From: Ligilactobacillus faecis | GTDB taxonomy: Bacteria > Bacillota > Bacilli > Lactobacillales > Lactobacillaceae | Length of the DNA stretch: 64,000 bases | Reading direction: 5' to 3' | Assembly (NCBI RefSeq): GCF_029889745.1 | Contig: NZ_CP123639.1 | Span: 143,501-207,500, forward strand | The notes under the pieces: generated by a model | Seen by the model: the letters and a program-made list of their open reading frames with translations, nothing else | Databases searched by the model: none | Told to the model about the DNA's origin: nothing | Program-made: the position numbers and the translations under genes | Part shown: positions 8,410 through 18,344 of the stretch, piece after piece | How positions within the stretch are numbered: position 1 is the stretch's first letter | Layout: every line of letters begins with the position of its first letter

Positions 8410-8874
8410 CTAGTTGTTATGTGGGTAAAATGTCTCAGTTGGACGTTCATAAGGTTGATCTTTAGCTTCTCCAAAAGCAGAACGGCCATCGATCACGATA
8501 TCATCATTCCAGTCATCAGCACTATCTTCTTGTGCAAGATCTTCAAATTTGTCTTTTGTCGCTTCTAACCGTTCTTTAAGATCAGCTGTTGCTTGCTTTA
8601 AAGAGGCAAAGGCCTCTTTAACTGCTTGGTCATTTTTAAGTTCATCTGCCCGAGATACAACTTTATCTTTCAAAGAGTCGATCCCTTTATCCTCAAGATA
8701 ATCTTGCATGTATTGATTATATTTTAAAGCTTTCTCGCGTCCGTTCAAAACAGCTTCATCTAACTTCATTGCTAACTTATCTTTTTGTTCGTTCGTCAAT
8801 TTTTTTGTCACTGCAGCAGCTACTCCAGCTCCCGCTACTAAGGCGCCTAAACCAAATAATAATTTTTTACCCAT
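8410..8874 (-). CDS. YtxH-domain protein
   Basis: A 154-residue protein with one N-terminal hydrophobic segment rich in Gly and Ala (LLFGLGALVAGAGVAAAV), then a long charged, probably coiled-coil region and a disordered acidic tail. This is the usual shape of YtxH-family (Pfam PF12732) proteins, often stress-induced in Bacilli. Its role is unknown. It lies 176 bases downstream of a DUF948 gene on the same strand; the two families are frequently paired in Firmicutes, suggesting a shared membrane-associated function. Confidence 0.7.
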   Translation of the reverse strand: MGKKLLFGLGALVAGAGVAAAVTKKLTNEQKDKLAMKLDEAVLNGREKALKYNQYMQDYLEDKGIDSLKDKVVSRADELKNDQAVKEAFASLKQATADLKERLEATKDKFEDLAQEDSADDWNDDIVIDGRSAFGEAKDQPYERPTETFYPHNN

Positions 8875-9050
8875 AATATCTCACGCTCTATAAGATGTAA
8901 TTAAGTTCACAAGAACCCCAAAAAGCTTATAGATCTTCCTTTCTTTAAAATACTTTGCTGTCGGTCTTTATTTTAAAACCCCATTTGAAACACTAGATAT
9001 CCGAGTTACATCGATCTTTTTGCGAATATCACTGCTTAGCTAAAGTAAGC

Positions 9051-9464
9051 CTATTTTCGTTTATCTTTATGACGTTGGTAAAAACCAGCTGCCATCTTTC
9101 CAAAGCGTAAAGCAAGACTTGCTTTAGCAGCATTTTCAGTGGAACGCGTGATCTTTTCAGCCATTGAACGGCTAGCAGTATTAAGATCAGAGACACTTTC
9201 ACTTAATTCAGCCGCTGTCCTAAACAACGGATCAAGTTCAGTCGATTTGTGATTGATATCATCCATCAAAACATTCGTTTTTTCAAGTAATTGATCCACA
9301 TTGCCTGCAATACTTGAGGCATCTTTGGTCAAAGCTTGGATACTACTGTTCATCTCCTTGACCGTTGTTACTAATTGTTTTAGAACAGCGCAAATGAACA
9401 CGACCAAGATCAAAAATGCTAAAGCTGCGATCAACCCAGCGATCTGCCCAAAGGTTATCGTCAT
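9051..9464 (-). CDS. DUF948 membrane protein
   Basis: A 137-residue protein with one N-terminal transmembrane helix (about residues 8-30) followed by a predicted coiled coil and a basic tail ending RHKDKRK. Pattern and order match DUF948 (Pfam PF06103), described as general stress-related in some Bacilli. GGAGG precedes the ATG by 7 bases. It is upstream of the YtxH-like gene on the same strand and divergent from mscS. The function is not established. Confidence 0.72.
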   Translation of the reverse strand: MTITFGQIAGLIAALAFLILVVFICAVLKQLVTTVKEMNSSIQALTKDASSIAGNVDQLLEKTNVLMDDINHKSTELDPLFRTAAELSESVSDLNTASRSMAEKITRSTENAAKASLALRFGKMAAGFYQRHKDKRK

Positions 9465-9595
9465 TTTTTTACCTCCATGATCAATTCATTGTCTTTAGAA
9501 TATCATTCAATCAAAAAAACTTCAATCATAACGCCAAAACCATGTCAAAAATCTGCTATCATAGTTACAGTAAACCAAAATAAAGGATTGAGCCT

Positions 9596-10519
9596 ATGTT
9601 ATTTTCTTCATTTTTAACAACATCACAGAAAAGTATCTCCTCTGATGTTACTAAGCAAGTAGCTAAACAAACGAATATTTTAGATAATTACATAAAAAAT
9701 ATCAATTGGGACAACATTATTACTAAGATCCTCATGACAACGATCTCTTTAGTCTTGATCTCTTTACTCTTCTTGCTTTTGCATTCGGTCGGTAAAAAAG
9801 TTATCCAACGAAGCTTTGCCAGTGCTAAAAATAAAGATTCGCACTATTCACTCGGAAGATTAGGTACGATCTATACCTTGACCCAAAATATCTTCCACTA
9901 TTGTATTTTGTTTTTTTACTTTTATGCTGTTCTTTCCCTTTTAGGGATCCCAGTTAGCACCCTTTTAGCAAGTGCTGGGATCGTCAGTGTCGCACTTGGT
10001 CTAGGAGCACAAGGATTTGTGACAGATATCGTAACTGGCTTTTTCATCTTGCTAGAACAACAATTTTCTGTCGGAGATGTCGTTAAGATCAACTCGATCA
10101 CCGGTACGATCCATGCCGTCGGTCTACGAACTACCCAAGTCGTAAGTGATGATGGAACTTTAAATTTCATCCCTAATCGAAGTATCACAGTTGTCAGCAA
10201 TATGTCTCGCAATGATATGCGCGCTGTGATCGACATTCGATTAGATCCTAAAAAAACAAATGCTGAGATGAAAAAAGTCATTGAAGCTGTCAATCAAAAG
10301 ATCAGTCCGACTCTTCCTGAGATCATCAAAGGTCCTGATATTTTAGGTGTGGTCGATCTAGGAAAAGGAGCCCTTGTTTTTCGTGTCATCGCCTATACAA
10401 AAAATGGTGCCCAAGCTAAAGTCCAACGAACTCTTTTAGACCAATATCTCTCTGCTTTAAAGCAAGCTGGCTTTGAGATCCCACTCTCACCTCTTAATTT
10501 AACGTCACCAACTAATTAA
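9596..10519 (+). CDS. Small-conductance mechanosensitive channel, MscS family
   Basis: A 307-residue protein. It has three transmembrane regions (about residues 42-65, 92-115, 120-145), and the third carries the pore-lining Gly/Ala-rich helix SAGIVSVALGLGAQGFVTDIVTG typical of MscS. The beta domain follows with FSVGDVV and FIPNRS. It opens on membrane tension to release solutes during osmotic downshock. AAAGG lies upstream of the ATG. It is convergent with the CBS-domain gene and they share a terminator. Confidence 0.9.
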   Translation: MLFSSFLTTSQKSISSDVTKQVAKQTNILDNYIKNINWDNIITKILMTTISLVLISLLFLLLHSVGKKVIQRSFASAKNKDSHYSLGRLGTIYTLTQNIFHYCILFFYFYAVLSLLGIPVSTLLASAGIVSVALGLGAQGFVTDIVTGFFILLEQQFSVGDVVKINSITGTIHAVGLRTTQVVSDDGTLNFIPNRSITVVSNMSRNDMRAVIDIRLDPKKTNAEMKKVIEAVNQKISPTLPEIIKGPDILGVVDLGKGALVFRVIAYTKNGAQAKVQRTLLDQYLSALKQAGFEIPLSPLNLTSPTN

Positions 10520-10554
10520 AGAGCTCCGCGATCGCGGAGCTCTTTTAATTAGTT
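10510..10554. terminator. Bidirectional terminator between mscS and cbpB
   Basis: GAGCTCCGCG and CGCGGAGCTC form a near-perfect GC-rich stem flanked by AATTAAA and TTTTAATT. The palindrome extends into both stop codons. Confidence 0.9.
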
Positions 10555-11039
10555 GATTTTTCTAATGGCAGTAAATAGTAACTTTTTTCAAGATCATGTG
10601 CCAAATAATTGATAGCTTTCATTACTTCACGTCTCGTTATGATCCCAGTAAAGATCCCATCATTATCAGTCACTGCCAAAAAAGGTTGGTCTACTAGCAG
10701 ATGTAAGATCTCTTCCATATTATATGGTAGAGTAACAGTTGGAACATCAACTTGCATAACATCTTTGACTTGGTAACGGCTGAGTTTACTAGGATCGATC
10801 CCTGTCAGCCCTAACATCGTATCTGTGATCATCGCAAGCGATAAAAGTCCTTTAAAATGTTGGTCACTATCTAGCACGGGGATCTTAGCATACTTGACTT
10901 TTGTTAAAACTAGAAAGGCGTGATCAAGATTATTCGTTTCTTGTACATTAGCTACGATCTCAGCAGGGATCAAAAACTTATCTCGGCGTTTATTTAACAT
11001 TTCTTCAACTGGTTTTGAAAGCATAAGATCAACTATCAT
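10545..11039 (-). CDS. cbpB: CBS-domain protein, CbpB/DarB (YkuL) type
   Basis: A 164-residue protein made of two CBS domains and little else. Sequence features such as KFLIPAEIVANVQETNNLDHAFLVLTK resemble CbpB/DarB, a cyclic-di-AMP receptor that in Firmicutes controls the (p)ppGpp synthetase Rel and pyruvate carboxylase. The first ATG (11039) abuts its AAGGG site; a second in-frame ATG five codons on (11024) may be used instead. The cyclic-di-AMP synthase CdaA is encoded in the same window at 48774-49619. The receptor role is inferred from homology. Confidence 0.75.
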   Translation of the reverse strand: MIVDLMLSKPVEEMLNKRRDKFLIPAEIVANVQETNNLDHAFLVLTKVKYAKIPVLDSDQHFKGLLSLAMITDTMLGLTGIDPSKLSRYQVKDVMQVDVPTVTLPYNMEEILHLLVDQPFLAVTDNDGIFTGIITRREVMKAINYLAHDLEKSYYLLPLEKSTN

Positions 11040-11213
11040 TCCCTTCTCAGTTTTTATCTTTGCTTATTTTTCTTATCAAAAATCGATAACTACCCTTATT
11101 GTATGCGTTTTTATAAAAATTACAACTAGATCTTCGATTAGAAAAAACTAATTACATTAAAGAATATCTAAAAAATATCGTTTATTTTGCAAAAAAAATA
11201 TTCTACATGCCTA

Positions 11214-11242
11214 TTGACACGCACTAGAGCAATGATTATAGT
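11214..11242 (+). promoter_or_regulatory. Sigma-A promoter of glpF-like gene
   Basis: TTGACA (11214-11219), a 17-base spacer and TATAGT (11237-11242) lie about 50 bases before the gene. This is close to the vegetative consensus. The preceding 170 bases are AT-rich with nothing else recognised. Confidence 0.8.
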
Positions 11243-11290
11243 TATATGAGTATTTATATTTCATTGTTTATTTTTTACTAGGAGGAAGCT

Positions 11291-12028
11291 ATGGAATTTC
11301 CATTACTTACTAAGCTCGCAGCCGAATTTTTTGGAACTGCGTTAATGATCGTTCTTGGTAACGGTTCGGTCGCAAACGTTGAATTGAAAGGTACTAAAGG
11401 CCACCACAGTGGTTGGATCATCATCTCGATCGGATATGGTTTTGCTGTTATGATCCCTGCTTTGATGTTTGGTAGTGTCTCTGGTAACCATATCAACCCA
11501 GCATTTACGCTTGGCTTAGCAATTGCTGGGGACTTCCCATGGTCACAAGTTTTACCGTACATAAGTGTTCAATTACTTGGGGCGATCGTTGGTCAATTGA
11601 TCGTTATCGCGTGCTTTAAACCACACTATGATCTGACTAAAGATCCAGAGGCGATCTTAGCTACATTCTCAACGATCGACGCAACAAAGAGTCGTTTTAA
11701 CGGTTTCGTCAATGAATTTTTCGGAACATTTACTTTAGTCTTCAGTGCTTTAGCGATCACACATTCGCCGATCTTTGCGCATGGTAACCAAGGTGCTGGT
11801 TTTATCGGGATCGGGTTGCTCGTTATGGTTATCGTTACATCTTTTGGGGGGCCGACTGGTCCAGCTTTGAACCCAGCACGTGACTTTGGTCCACGTCTAG
11901 TTCATGCTTTATTACCACTTAAGCACAAAGGCTCCTCCCAATGGGATTATGCTTGGATCCCTGTCTTAGCTCCATTTTTAGCTGGTGCTTGTGCAACTTT
12001 GCTTTACAAAGCAATTTTTGGTTTATAA
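11291..12028 (+). CDS. glpF: Aquaglyceroporin family channel
   Basis: A 245-residue MIP-family channel with six transmembrane helices and the two half-helix NPA motifs: NHINPAFTLG near residue 58 and ALNPARDFGPR near residue 197. Asp after the second NPAR is the mark of glycerol-type rather than water-only channels. Lactobacillar members transport glycerol, water and in some cases lactic acid. GGAGG precedes the ATG. It has its own promoter and terminator. The exact solute cannot be deduced. Confidence 0.87.
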   Translation: MEFPLLTKLAAEFFGTALMIVLGNGSVANVELKGTKGHHSGWIIISIGYGFAVMIPALMFGSVSGNHINPAFTLGLAIAGDFPWSQVLPYISVQLLGAIVGQLIVIACFKPHYDLTKDPEAILATFSTIDATKSRFNGFVNEFFGTFTLVFSALAITHSPIFAHGNQGAGFIGIGLLVMVIVTSFGGPTGPALNPARDFGPRLVHALLPLKHKGSSQWDYAWIPVLAPFLAGACATLLYKAIFGL

Positions 12029-12036
12029 TATGCTAA

Positions 12037-12072
12037 AATGAAAAGGCGCGATCTGATCGTTAGCCTTTTTAT
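12037..12072 (+). terminator. Terminator after glpF
   Basis: AAAAGGC and GCCTTTTT enclose an inner CGATC/GATCG pairing just after the glpF stop. Confidence 0.75.
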
Positions 12073-12104
12073 TTTACCTTCAATCAACTGAAAGGATGCT
12101 CTTT

Positions 12105-12791
12105 ATGTCTCAAAATAAATTAACGACAATTGGCCTTTATCTCTGGCGCTTACTTAAGTTTGGTCTTTTATTTGGTTTGATCATCTTGCCACAATTTGCG
12201 CTTCTCTTACCTAGTTGGTTTCCCAAAAACTATTCTCCGCTGACTAAAATAGCTGTAGCTTGGCTTTTCTTTAGTTTAGCTTATGTTTTAGCCGTTTTTT
12301 GTCTTTTCAAACAATTCAAGCCCCGCAAATTAGCACCGATCAAAGGTAAAATGACCAATGATGTGATCGTCGGTTTTATTGCTTTTTTATTCATCAAGAT
12401 CTTATATGGCTTTATCAGTAATATTCAAACAACTCAAAATGACGCTGCTTTAAGACAGATGTTTTCGCTCTCGACCTCAGCTATGTTGATGATGACGCTT
12501 ATGACTATCTTTATGGCTCCACTTTGTGAAGAACTTCTTTTCCGCGGACTCTTTATGCAGTATTTCTTTCCTAATAGTCGTTTTTTAGCGATCTTCTTTA
12601 GCGGTGCTTGTTTCGGAGCGATCCATTTCCATAGTGGGGATGACCTAACTGTACTTCTCTTATATATGTCATTTGGCTGGATCTTGGCTTATTACTACAA
12701 AAAATCTGACAATCTTTTAGTTCCGATCACGATCCACTTTTTAAATAATCTTCCAGCCGCTTTAGTCATTTTACTTTCTAATTTAGCCTAA
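12105..12791 (+). CDS. CPBP-family intramembrane metalloprotease
   Basis: A 228-residue protein with six or seven hydrophobic segments. It carries the CPBP/Abi motifs EELLFRGLFMQ, FGAIHFHS and a distal HFLNN, matching the glutamate and histidine residues of the CAAX/Rce1-like fold (Pfam PF02517). In lactobacilli such proteins are often linked to bacteriocin self-immunity, but no bacteriocin genes are nearby. I prefer the ATG at 12105, 9 bases after AAAGG, over the ATG at 12096, which overlaps that site. Confidence 0.82.
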   Translation: MSQNKLTTIGLYLWRLLKFGLLFGLIILPQFALLLPSWFPKNYSPLTKIAVAWLFFSLAYVLAVFCLFKQFKPRKLAPIKGKMTNDVIVGFIAFLFIKILYGFISNIQTTQNDAALRQMFSLSTSAMLMMTLMTIFMAPLCEELLFRGLFMQYFFPNSRFLAIFFSGACFGAIHFHSGDDLTVLLLYMSFGWILAYYYKKSDNLLVPITIHFLNNLPAALVILLSNLA

Positions 12792-12832
12792 AAAAATAGC
12801 GCTGCTCCCTACGGAACAGCACTATTTTTTTG
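12791..12832. terminator. Bidirectional terminator between CPBP gene and pgi
   Basis: AAAAAATAGCGCTG and CAGCACTATTTTTT form a stem between convergent genes. Confidence 0.88.
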
Positions 12833-12833
12833 C

Positions 12834-14186
12834 TTATTTATTTAAACGTGCATTAAGTTCTTTTGTCAATTCTTCAAAACCTGGACGTCCAAGTAAAGCA
12901 AACATATTCTTCTTGTATGCTTCGACCCCAGGTTGGTTGAATGGGTTGATCCCATTCAAGTAACCTGAAATGCCGACTGCGATCTCAAAGAAGTAGATCA
13001 TGTAGCCTAATGTATAGGCACTTTGATCTGGGATCGTCACGATCATGTTAGGCACATCACCGTCTGTGTGAGCTAAAACGACACCTTCCATGGCACGGTC
13101 GTTGACATAGTTCATTGTCTTACCTTCTAAGTAAGCAAGTCCATCTAAGTTTTCGTCTTCTTTTGGAATGACTGTATCATGTGTTGGTTTAGCAACATGG
13201 ATCACAGTTTCCATCAAGTTGCGACGTCCTTCTTGGATATATTGACCTAAAGAGTGCAGATCTGTAGTAAAGTTAGCTGATGAAGGATAGATACCTTTTT
13301 GATCTTTACCTTCAGATTCACCCATCAATTGTTTCCACCATTCTGCAAAGTATTGCAAGGTTGGTTCGTAGTTTTCCAAGATCTCTGTCGTATATCCTTT
13401 ACGGTATAAAATGTTACGTAAAGCAGCGTATTGGTAAGCTTCGTTTTTAGCTAGATCTTTATCACTGTAATCGCTGCGAGCATCAGCAGCACCTTGCATC
13501 AAAGCATCGATATCTGCGCCAGAAACAGCGATCGGTAAAAGACCAACTGGTGTCAAGACTGAGAAACGACCACCGACATCATCAGGGATCACGAATGTTT
13601 CGTAACCTTCAGCATCAGCTTCAGTCTTCAAAGCGCCCCGAGCACGGTCTGTTGTAGCGTAGATCCGCTTTTTAGCGCCTTCTTCACCATATTTTTCGAT
13701 CAATTTTTCTTTGAAGACACGGAAAGCGATCGATGGTTCTGTTGTTGTACCTGACTTAGAGATCACGTTGACAGAGAAATCTTTATCTCCGATGAGTTCA
13801 ACTAGATCATGTACATAAGAACCTGAGATCGAGTTACCTGCAAAGAAGATCTGTGGTGCTTTACGCTCTTCTTTTGAAAGTAAGTTGAAGAATGTGTTGT
13901 TCAAAAAGTCGATCGCTGCCCGAGCGCCTAAGTAAGAGCCCCCGATCCCGATCACAACTAAAACATCTGAATCAGCTTTGATCTTTTCAGCTGCTTCTTT
14001 GATCCGAGCAAATTCTTCTTTGTCATAATCAACTGGAAGATCTAACCAGCCACGAAAATCTGCCCCTGCACCAGTACCTTGGCGTAATTGTTCGTCAGCA
14101 GCATTGACCATTGCTTGCATTTCATTTAATTCATTTTCATGAACGAATTTTGTCAAATTGGAACTATCAAATTTAATATGTGCCAT
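12834..14186 (-). CDS. pgi: Glucose-6-phosphate isomerase
   Basis: A 450-residue phosphoglucose isomerase that interconverts glucose-6-phosphate and fructose-6-phosphate in glycolysis. Family signatures are present: [13 protein letters not shown], the phosphate-binding SKSGTTTE, and [11 protein letters not shown]. The length is that of the Bacillus-type enzyme. GGAGAG lies before the ATG. It is monocistronic. Glucose-6-phosphate also links to the glycogen genes at 33439-43418. Confidence 0.95.
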   Translation of the reverse strand: MAHIKFDSSNLTKFVHENELNEMQAMVNAADEQLRQGTGAGADFRGWLDLPVDYDKEEFARIKEAAEKIKADSDVLVVIGIGGSYLGARAAIDFLNNTFFNLLSKEERKAPQIFFAGNSISGSYVHDLVELIGDKDFSVNVISKSGTTTEPSIAFRVFKEKLIEKYGEEGAKKRIYATTDRARGALKTEADAEGYETFVIPDDVGGRFSVLTPVGLLPIAVSGADIDALMQGAADARSDYSDKDLAKNEAYQYAALRNILYRKGYTTEILENYEPTLQYFAEWWKQLMGESEGKDQKGIYPSSANFTTDLHSLGQYIQEGRRNLMETVIHVAKPTHDTVIPKEDENLDGLAYLEGKTMNYVNDRAMEGVVLAHTDGDVPNMIVTIPDQSAYTLGYMIYFFEIAVGISGYLNGINPFNQPGVEAYKKNMFALLGRPGFEELTKELNARLNK

Positions 14187-14309
14187 CTAACTACCTCTCC
14201 TTTATAAAAGATATACTTCTTCGGCTTTAATTATACTATATAATACAGATTTTTAAAGTATAAACACTAGATAAATTAAGATTTTTACTTAAAAATCCTT
14301 AAAACCTAT

Positions 14310-14342
14310 TATAAAAAAAGACCATCTCAGTGATAGTCTCTT
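14310..14342 (-). terminator. Terminator after glcU
   Basis: GACTATC and GATGGTC pair around ACTGA on the minus strand and are followed by seven T. Confidence 0.8.
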
Positions 14343-14347
14343 CTTTT

Positions 14348-15208
14348 TTATTTTAAAAGCCCTAACATCACACCACCGATGATGACCATCAATGAGCCAA
14401 GCGTGACATAGACCATTTCACGTTTTGTTTTATGTTCTCCCAATAAGAGGATCGAACCAAAGGTCGAAATAACGATCCCTGTTTGAGACAGTGAAAAGCT
14501 AACTGCTAGACCGATCATCGCTGTAGCTTGGAACATGCATAAATTACCTGTCCCCCAAACTAAACCAGTAACAATGTTTTTGAAACTTTCTTTTTTAAAT
14601 GCATCTTTTCCAAGCGCAAAAACTGAAGCTCCAGCGACCATCCCGATCGCTTGCGGTAAAACCATCGCTTGTGCATCAACCTTTAAGAAGTTGACTACAA
14701 CTGTATAACCAAGATAACCAGCTGTCGATAAAACTAAAGCCGTTGTCCCTTTAGCCCAATTTTCGCTTTGACCACCAGTTTGAGCACTCTTGTCACGTAA
14801 AGCCGTTAACGTTGCCCCAACGACAAGGATCACTAAAGCAAGTGTCCCTAAAGTCAATTGATGGCTTGTCGTCCATTCATGGAACAAGATCACACCAGCT
14901 AAAGCATTCGTTACTAACTGAGCTCCAGTCGAGATCGGAACTGCTTTTGAGATCCCAACAGCTTTCATCGCATGGAACTGTTGGTTTTGTCCTAAACTCC
15001 AAAACAGACCTGACAAGATCCCAGCGATCCAAAGTCGCATGTCATTATGCGCTAAAAAATTTCCCGGGGAAACTAATGTCGTTACTAAGGCAAAGAGCAA
15101 TGCCCCCCATGTCATTCCTAACGTTTGTTGGTTTGCATTTCCACCAAGCTTACCACTGATCAATCCAACACTACCCCATGCGATCGCAGGGATTAAGGCA
15201 ATCCACAT
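14348..15208 (-). CDS. glcU: GlcU-like sugar uptake protein (GRP family)
   Basis: A 286-residue protein with about ten transmembrane segments, of the glucose/ribose porter family (Pfam PF06800). The N-terminus MWIALIPAIAWGSVGLISGKLGG and QNQQFHAMKAVGISKAVPISTGAQL are typical. It should take up glucose (or ribose) by proton symport, independent of the PTS. AGAGG lies 8 bases before the ATG. In staphylococci a glcU mRNA is a target of the CcpA-repressed small RNA RsaI, which is of interest given the candidate small RNA at 44105-44200. Confidence 0.85.
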   Translation of the reverse strand: MWIALIPAIAWGSVGLISGKLGGNANQQTLGMTWGALLFALVTTLVSPGNFLAHNDMRLWIAGILSGLFWSLGQNQQFHAMKAVGISKAVPISTGAQLVTNALAGVILFHEWTTSHQLTLGTLALVILVVGATLTALRDKSAQTGGQSENWAKGTTALVLSTAGYLGYTVVVNFLKVDAQAMVLPQAIGMVAGASVFALGKDAFKKESFKNIVTGLVWGTGNLCMFQATAMIGLAVSFSLSQTGIVISTFGSILLLGEHKTKREMVYVTLGSLMVIIGGVMLGLLK

Positions 15209-15584
15209 AATAAAACCTCTCTTCGTAAATCAATTTTCTTCTCTAAAACTTATGCAAAAGATATTTTACCAGTTCCTTGCAAGCCATTACAAGAGAAATT
15301 TTATGTTAAAATATTTATTTTATCTTCATGAAAATATTTTTCAAAAGGAGCGTTTCTAAAAAAACGCGTAAAACTCTTAAAAAATGACATTTGTTCTTTG
15401 CAAAAAAGAGCGTTATGAGCAAATTAAGTTTTTTCTTATTATGTATTTACATTTTTATTTTCATAATTTATCCAGTTCAATTTTAACTATTTGCTAAAAT
15501 CCTGACCAAAAATTGACGCCTGCCCTTTTTTTGATTTAGAATTAGATGATATGCAAATCCACTAGGAAAGGACGGTTTGCAACT
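15209..15584. other. AT-rich intergenic region with ltaS promoter
   Basis: This divergent 376-base spacer contains, for ltaS, TTGACG (15513-15518), an 18-base spacer and TAGAAT (15537-15542). An AAAGGAGCG run and a short GCGTTT/AAACGC hairpin lie near 15343-15366 without a recognisable gene. Nothing else is evident. Confidence 0.5.
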
Positions 15585-17741
15585 GTGAACTGGACAAAAC
15601 TACGAAATTTTTTAAATACGCGCTGGGGATTTTTTGCGCTAGTTACTTTTTTGTTTTGGGCCAAAACGATCTTAGTTTATTTGATCGACTTTAATTTAGG
15701 CGTACATGGGATCTACCAATATTTCGTCTTATTGATCAATCCGATCGCAACGACAATGTTACTCTTTAGCATCGCGTTATACATCAAACGGACGATCCCA
15801 GCCTATCTTTGCTTGTTACTACTATATATAGCTAACACTGCTTTTCTACTGATCAGCGTGATCTATTACCGCGAATTTACTGATTTCATGACCACAAACG
15901 TGATCTTTGGTTATTCTTCTGTCTCACAAGGCTTGAGTGGAAGTTCATTTTCGCTACTCAAACCACAAGACTTTTTGATCGTTGGTGACGTCGTCTTAGT
16001 TTTACTACTATTATTGACACGACAGATCAAACTCGATCCTCAGCCGATCGAAAAAAAGCAAGCCGTAGCTATGACATCTTTTTCATTGATGTTTCTACTT
16101 TTGAATGTCACTTTAGGCGAGATCGATCGGCCTCAGCTTTTGACGCGGACTTTTGATCGTAATTATTTAGTCAAATACTTGGGGATCGATGCTTTTACTG
16201 TCTACGACGGCTTAAAGACCGCTAAGACAAGTCAAACAAGATCCAAAGCAACTGGCTCTGATCTAAATAAGATCATCGATTTTACGCAAAAAAATTATGC
16301 TGCGCCCGATCCGAAAATGTTTGGGATCGCCAAAAATAAAAACATCATCGTGCTCCATTTAGAGAGCTTCCAACAGTTCTTGATCGATTACAAATTAAAT
16401 GATCAAGAAGTCACACCGTTTTTAAATAGTCTTTACCATGGGAAAGAAACATATTCATTTGCTAACTTCTTTAACCAAGTTGGACAAGGAAAAACATCTG
16501 ATGCCGAAACGATGCTTGAGACTGGGACATACGGTCTCCCACAAGGTTCACTTTTTTCTACACTTGGAACAGATAATACATTTGAAGCGATGCCTGCGAT
16601 CTTGAACCAATCGCAAAATTATTCTTCAGCTGTTTTCCACGGAAATGCAGGTTCTTTTTGGAATCGGGACAAAGTTTATAAAAATTTTGGTTATCAATAT
16701 TTCTTTGATGCTAGTTATTACGACCAAAATGCAGCTAATTTGACTGAATACGGTTTAAAGGATAAATTACTTTTCCATGATTCTGTCAAATACTTAGAAA
16801 AACTTCAACAACCTTTTTACGCTAAGTTCATCACTGTCTCAAATCACTTTCCTTTTGTCTTAGACGAACAAAATAAGTCTTTTGAAACAGCTAATACTGG
16901 TGATAGTTCTGTCGATAACTACTTTGTTACGGCTCACTATCTTGATCAAGCCGTCAAAGAATTTTTCGACTACTTGAAAGCTTCAGGTCTCTATGATAAT
17001 TCTGTCATCGTTTTATATGGTGACCATTATGGGATCTCTAATTCACGTAATTTGAAACTTGCGTCTTTACTTGGACGTTCAGCTTCAACTTGGAGCGATT
17101 TTGATAATGCTCAATTACAACGAGTTCCCTTTATGGTCCATATCCCGGGACAAGAAAACGGACGGATCTCAGAGCAATACGGTGGTGAGATCGATGTCAT
17201 GCCAACACTGCTTCATCTTTTAGGGATCGATTCTAAAAAATACTTGCTCTTTGGGACTGACTTATTCTCACCTCAGCATAATCAGACTGTAGCTTTCCGC
17301 AATGAAAATTTCATTACACCAAATTATACGGTCATCGGAAATACGATCTACGAAAATAGTACTGGTAATGTTGTTACACATCCTTCTAAAAAAGTACAGA
17401 CTGAACTCAAACAAGCAAAAGAACATGTTGGCAATGCGCTTTCTCTTTCCGATGCATTGAACAACAAAAATCTCTTACGCTTCTATGTACCAACTGATTT
17501 CAAACCAGTTGATCCAAGAGATTATAATTACAAAAATGAAGTGGCTAAGCTCGACAAGATCCAAGAAAAATTAAAAGAGCGCTCGACTAGTCTCTGGTCT
17601 AAAAATAACGGGCATTCAACTGTTGATAAATATCAAACTGATGCACCTGAACTGCATAAAGATGAGACACAAACAGATGAAGAAAGCTCAAGTACTCAAC
17701 CCCAAACGACTAGTTCTACGCTAGAAGATGAGCAACAATAA
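15585..17741 (+). CDS. ltaS: Lipoteichoic acid synthase family sulfatase
   Basis: A 718-residue membrane protein with five N-terminal transmembrane helices (roughly residues 1-185) followed by an extracellular sulfatase-fold domain. The catalytic Thr is in GQGKTSDAETM, and metal ligands are in HLESFQQ and YGDHYG. LtaS polymerises glycerol-phosphate from phosphatidylglycerol onto lipoteichoic acid. I chose the GTG at 15585 because AGGAAAGGACGG lies just upstream; an ATG at 15546 has none. The last 45 residues form a Ser/Thr/Glu-rich disordered tail. Paralogues (LtaP, YvgJ) are hard to separate by eye. Confidence 0.88.
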   Translation: MNWTKLRNFLNTRWGFFALVTFLFWAKTILVYLIDFNLGVHGIYQYFVLLINPIATTMLLFSIALYIKRTIPAYLCLLLLYIANTAFLLISVIYYREFTDFMTTNVIFGYSSVSQGLSGSSFSLLKPQDFLIVGDVVLVLLLLLTRQIKLDPQPIEKKQAVAMTSFSLMFLLLNVTLGEIDRPQLLTRTFDRNYLVKYLGIDAFTVYDGLKTAKTSQTRSKATGSDLNKIIDFTQKNYAAPDPKMFGIAKNKNIIVLHLESFQQFLIDYKLNDQEVTPFLNSLYHGKETYSFANFFNQVGQGKTSDAETMLETGTYGLPQGSLFSTLGTDNTFEAMPAILNQSQNYSSAVFHGNAGSFWNRDKVYKNFGYQYFFDASYYDQNAANLTEYGLKDKLLFHDSVKYLEKLQQPFYAKFITVSNHFPFVLDEQNKSFETANTGDSSVDNYFVTAHYLDQAVKEFFDYLKASGLYDNSVIVLYGDHYGISNSRNLKLASLLGRSASTWSDFDNAQLQRVPFMVHIPGQENGRISEQYGGEIDVMPTLLHLLGIDSKKYLLFGTDLFSPQHNQTVAFRNENFITPNYTVIGNTIYENSTGNVVTHPSKKVQTELKQAKEHVGNALSLSDALNNKNLLRFYVPTDFKPVDPRDYNYKNEVAKLDKIQEKLKERSTSLWSKNNGHSTVDKYQTDAPELHKDETQTDEESSSTQPQTTSSTLEDEQQ

Positions 17742-17742
17742 C

Positions 17743-17776
17743 TAAAAAGGCCGATCTTAACGATCGGTCTTTTTTG
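17743..17776 (+). terminator. Terminator after ltaS
   Basis: AAAAAGGCCGATC and GATCGGTCTTTTTT pair around TTAAC. Confidence 0.88.
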
Positions 17777-17823
17777 TGTAAAAAAAGACTAGCGCTCACT
17801 AATGACCACTAGTCTTACATATA

Positions 17824-18189
17824 TGGAGATGGCGGGGATCGAACCCGCGTCCAAGCATATCGCCACTCAGACGTCTACGTTCATAGAAAGACGATTTTGA
17901 TCTCGCCTAAAGCTTCGCCGTCTTTCAGGGCAGACACTTTAAGCCAGTCTGAAGATCTCTTTTTAGTTTATCAGACGGCTAAACTAAACGTAACCCACTC
18001 ATAATAGGACCCAAAACTGACACATGGGTGATACCAGCTGGATCTACGTTAAAGCTGACTAGGCAGCTAAAGCGTAAGAATTGTTATTATTTTTTGCAGT
18101 TATAATTTAAACTGAGCGTTTTAAAGTAGTCGCAACCTACTAAACGCAGTCTAAGCTCGACCTATACCTGTCGAATCCTAAACATCCCC
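17824..18189 (-). ncRNA. ssrA: tmRNA
   Basis: Transfer-messenger RNA of about 366 bases that rescues stalled ribosomes. The 5' end GGGGATG pairs with CATCTCC at the 3' end, forming the acceptor stem. The T-arm reads GGGTTCGATCCCCGCC. The 5' part has the conserved GGATTCGACAGG. The tag frame is GCA AAA AAT AAT AAC AAT TCT TAC GCT TTA GCT GCC TAG, giving AKNNNNSYALAA (about 18061-18099). CCA appears not to be encoded after the discriminator base. A promoter (TATAAT at 18202-18207, TTGAAT at 18224-18229 on the minus strand) lies just upstream. Confidence 0.97.
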
Positions 18190-18344
18190 GTTTGTGTCTA
18201 TATTATAACACATTTTTTAGATTATTCAATGTCACCTTTTACGGCTCAGCATCACACCAAGATCTGCTAATACTCTTAACATCCTGCGTTTTGCACCAAA
18301 AAAGTGCTATAATCTTATTAATGTAAATGAAAGGTCTTGATTTT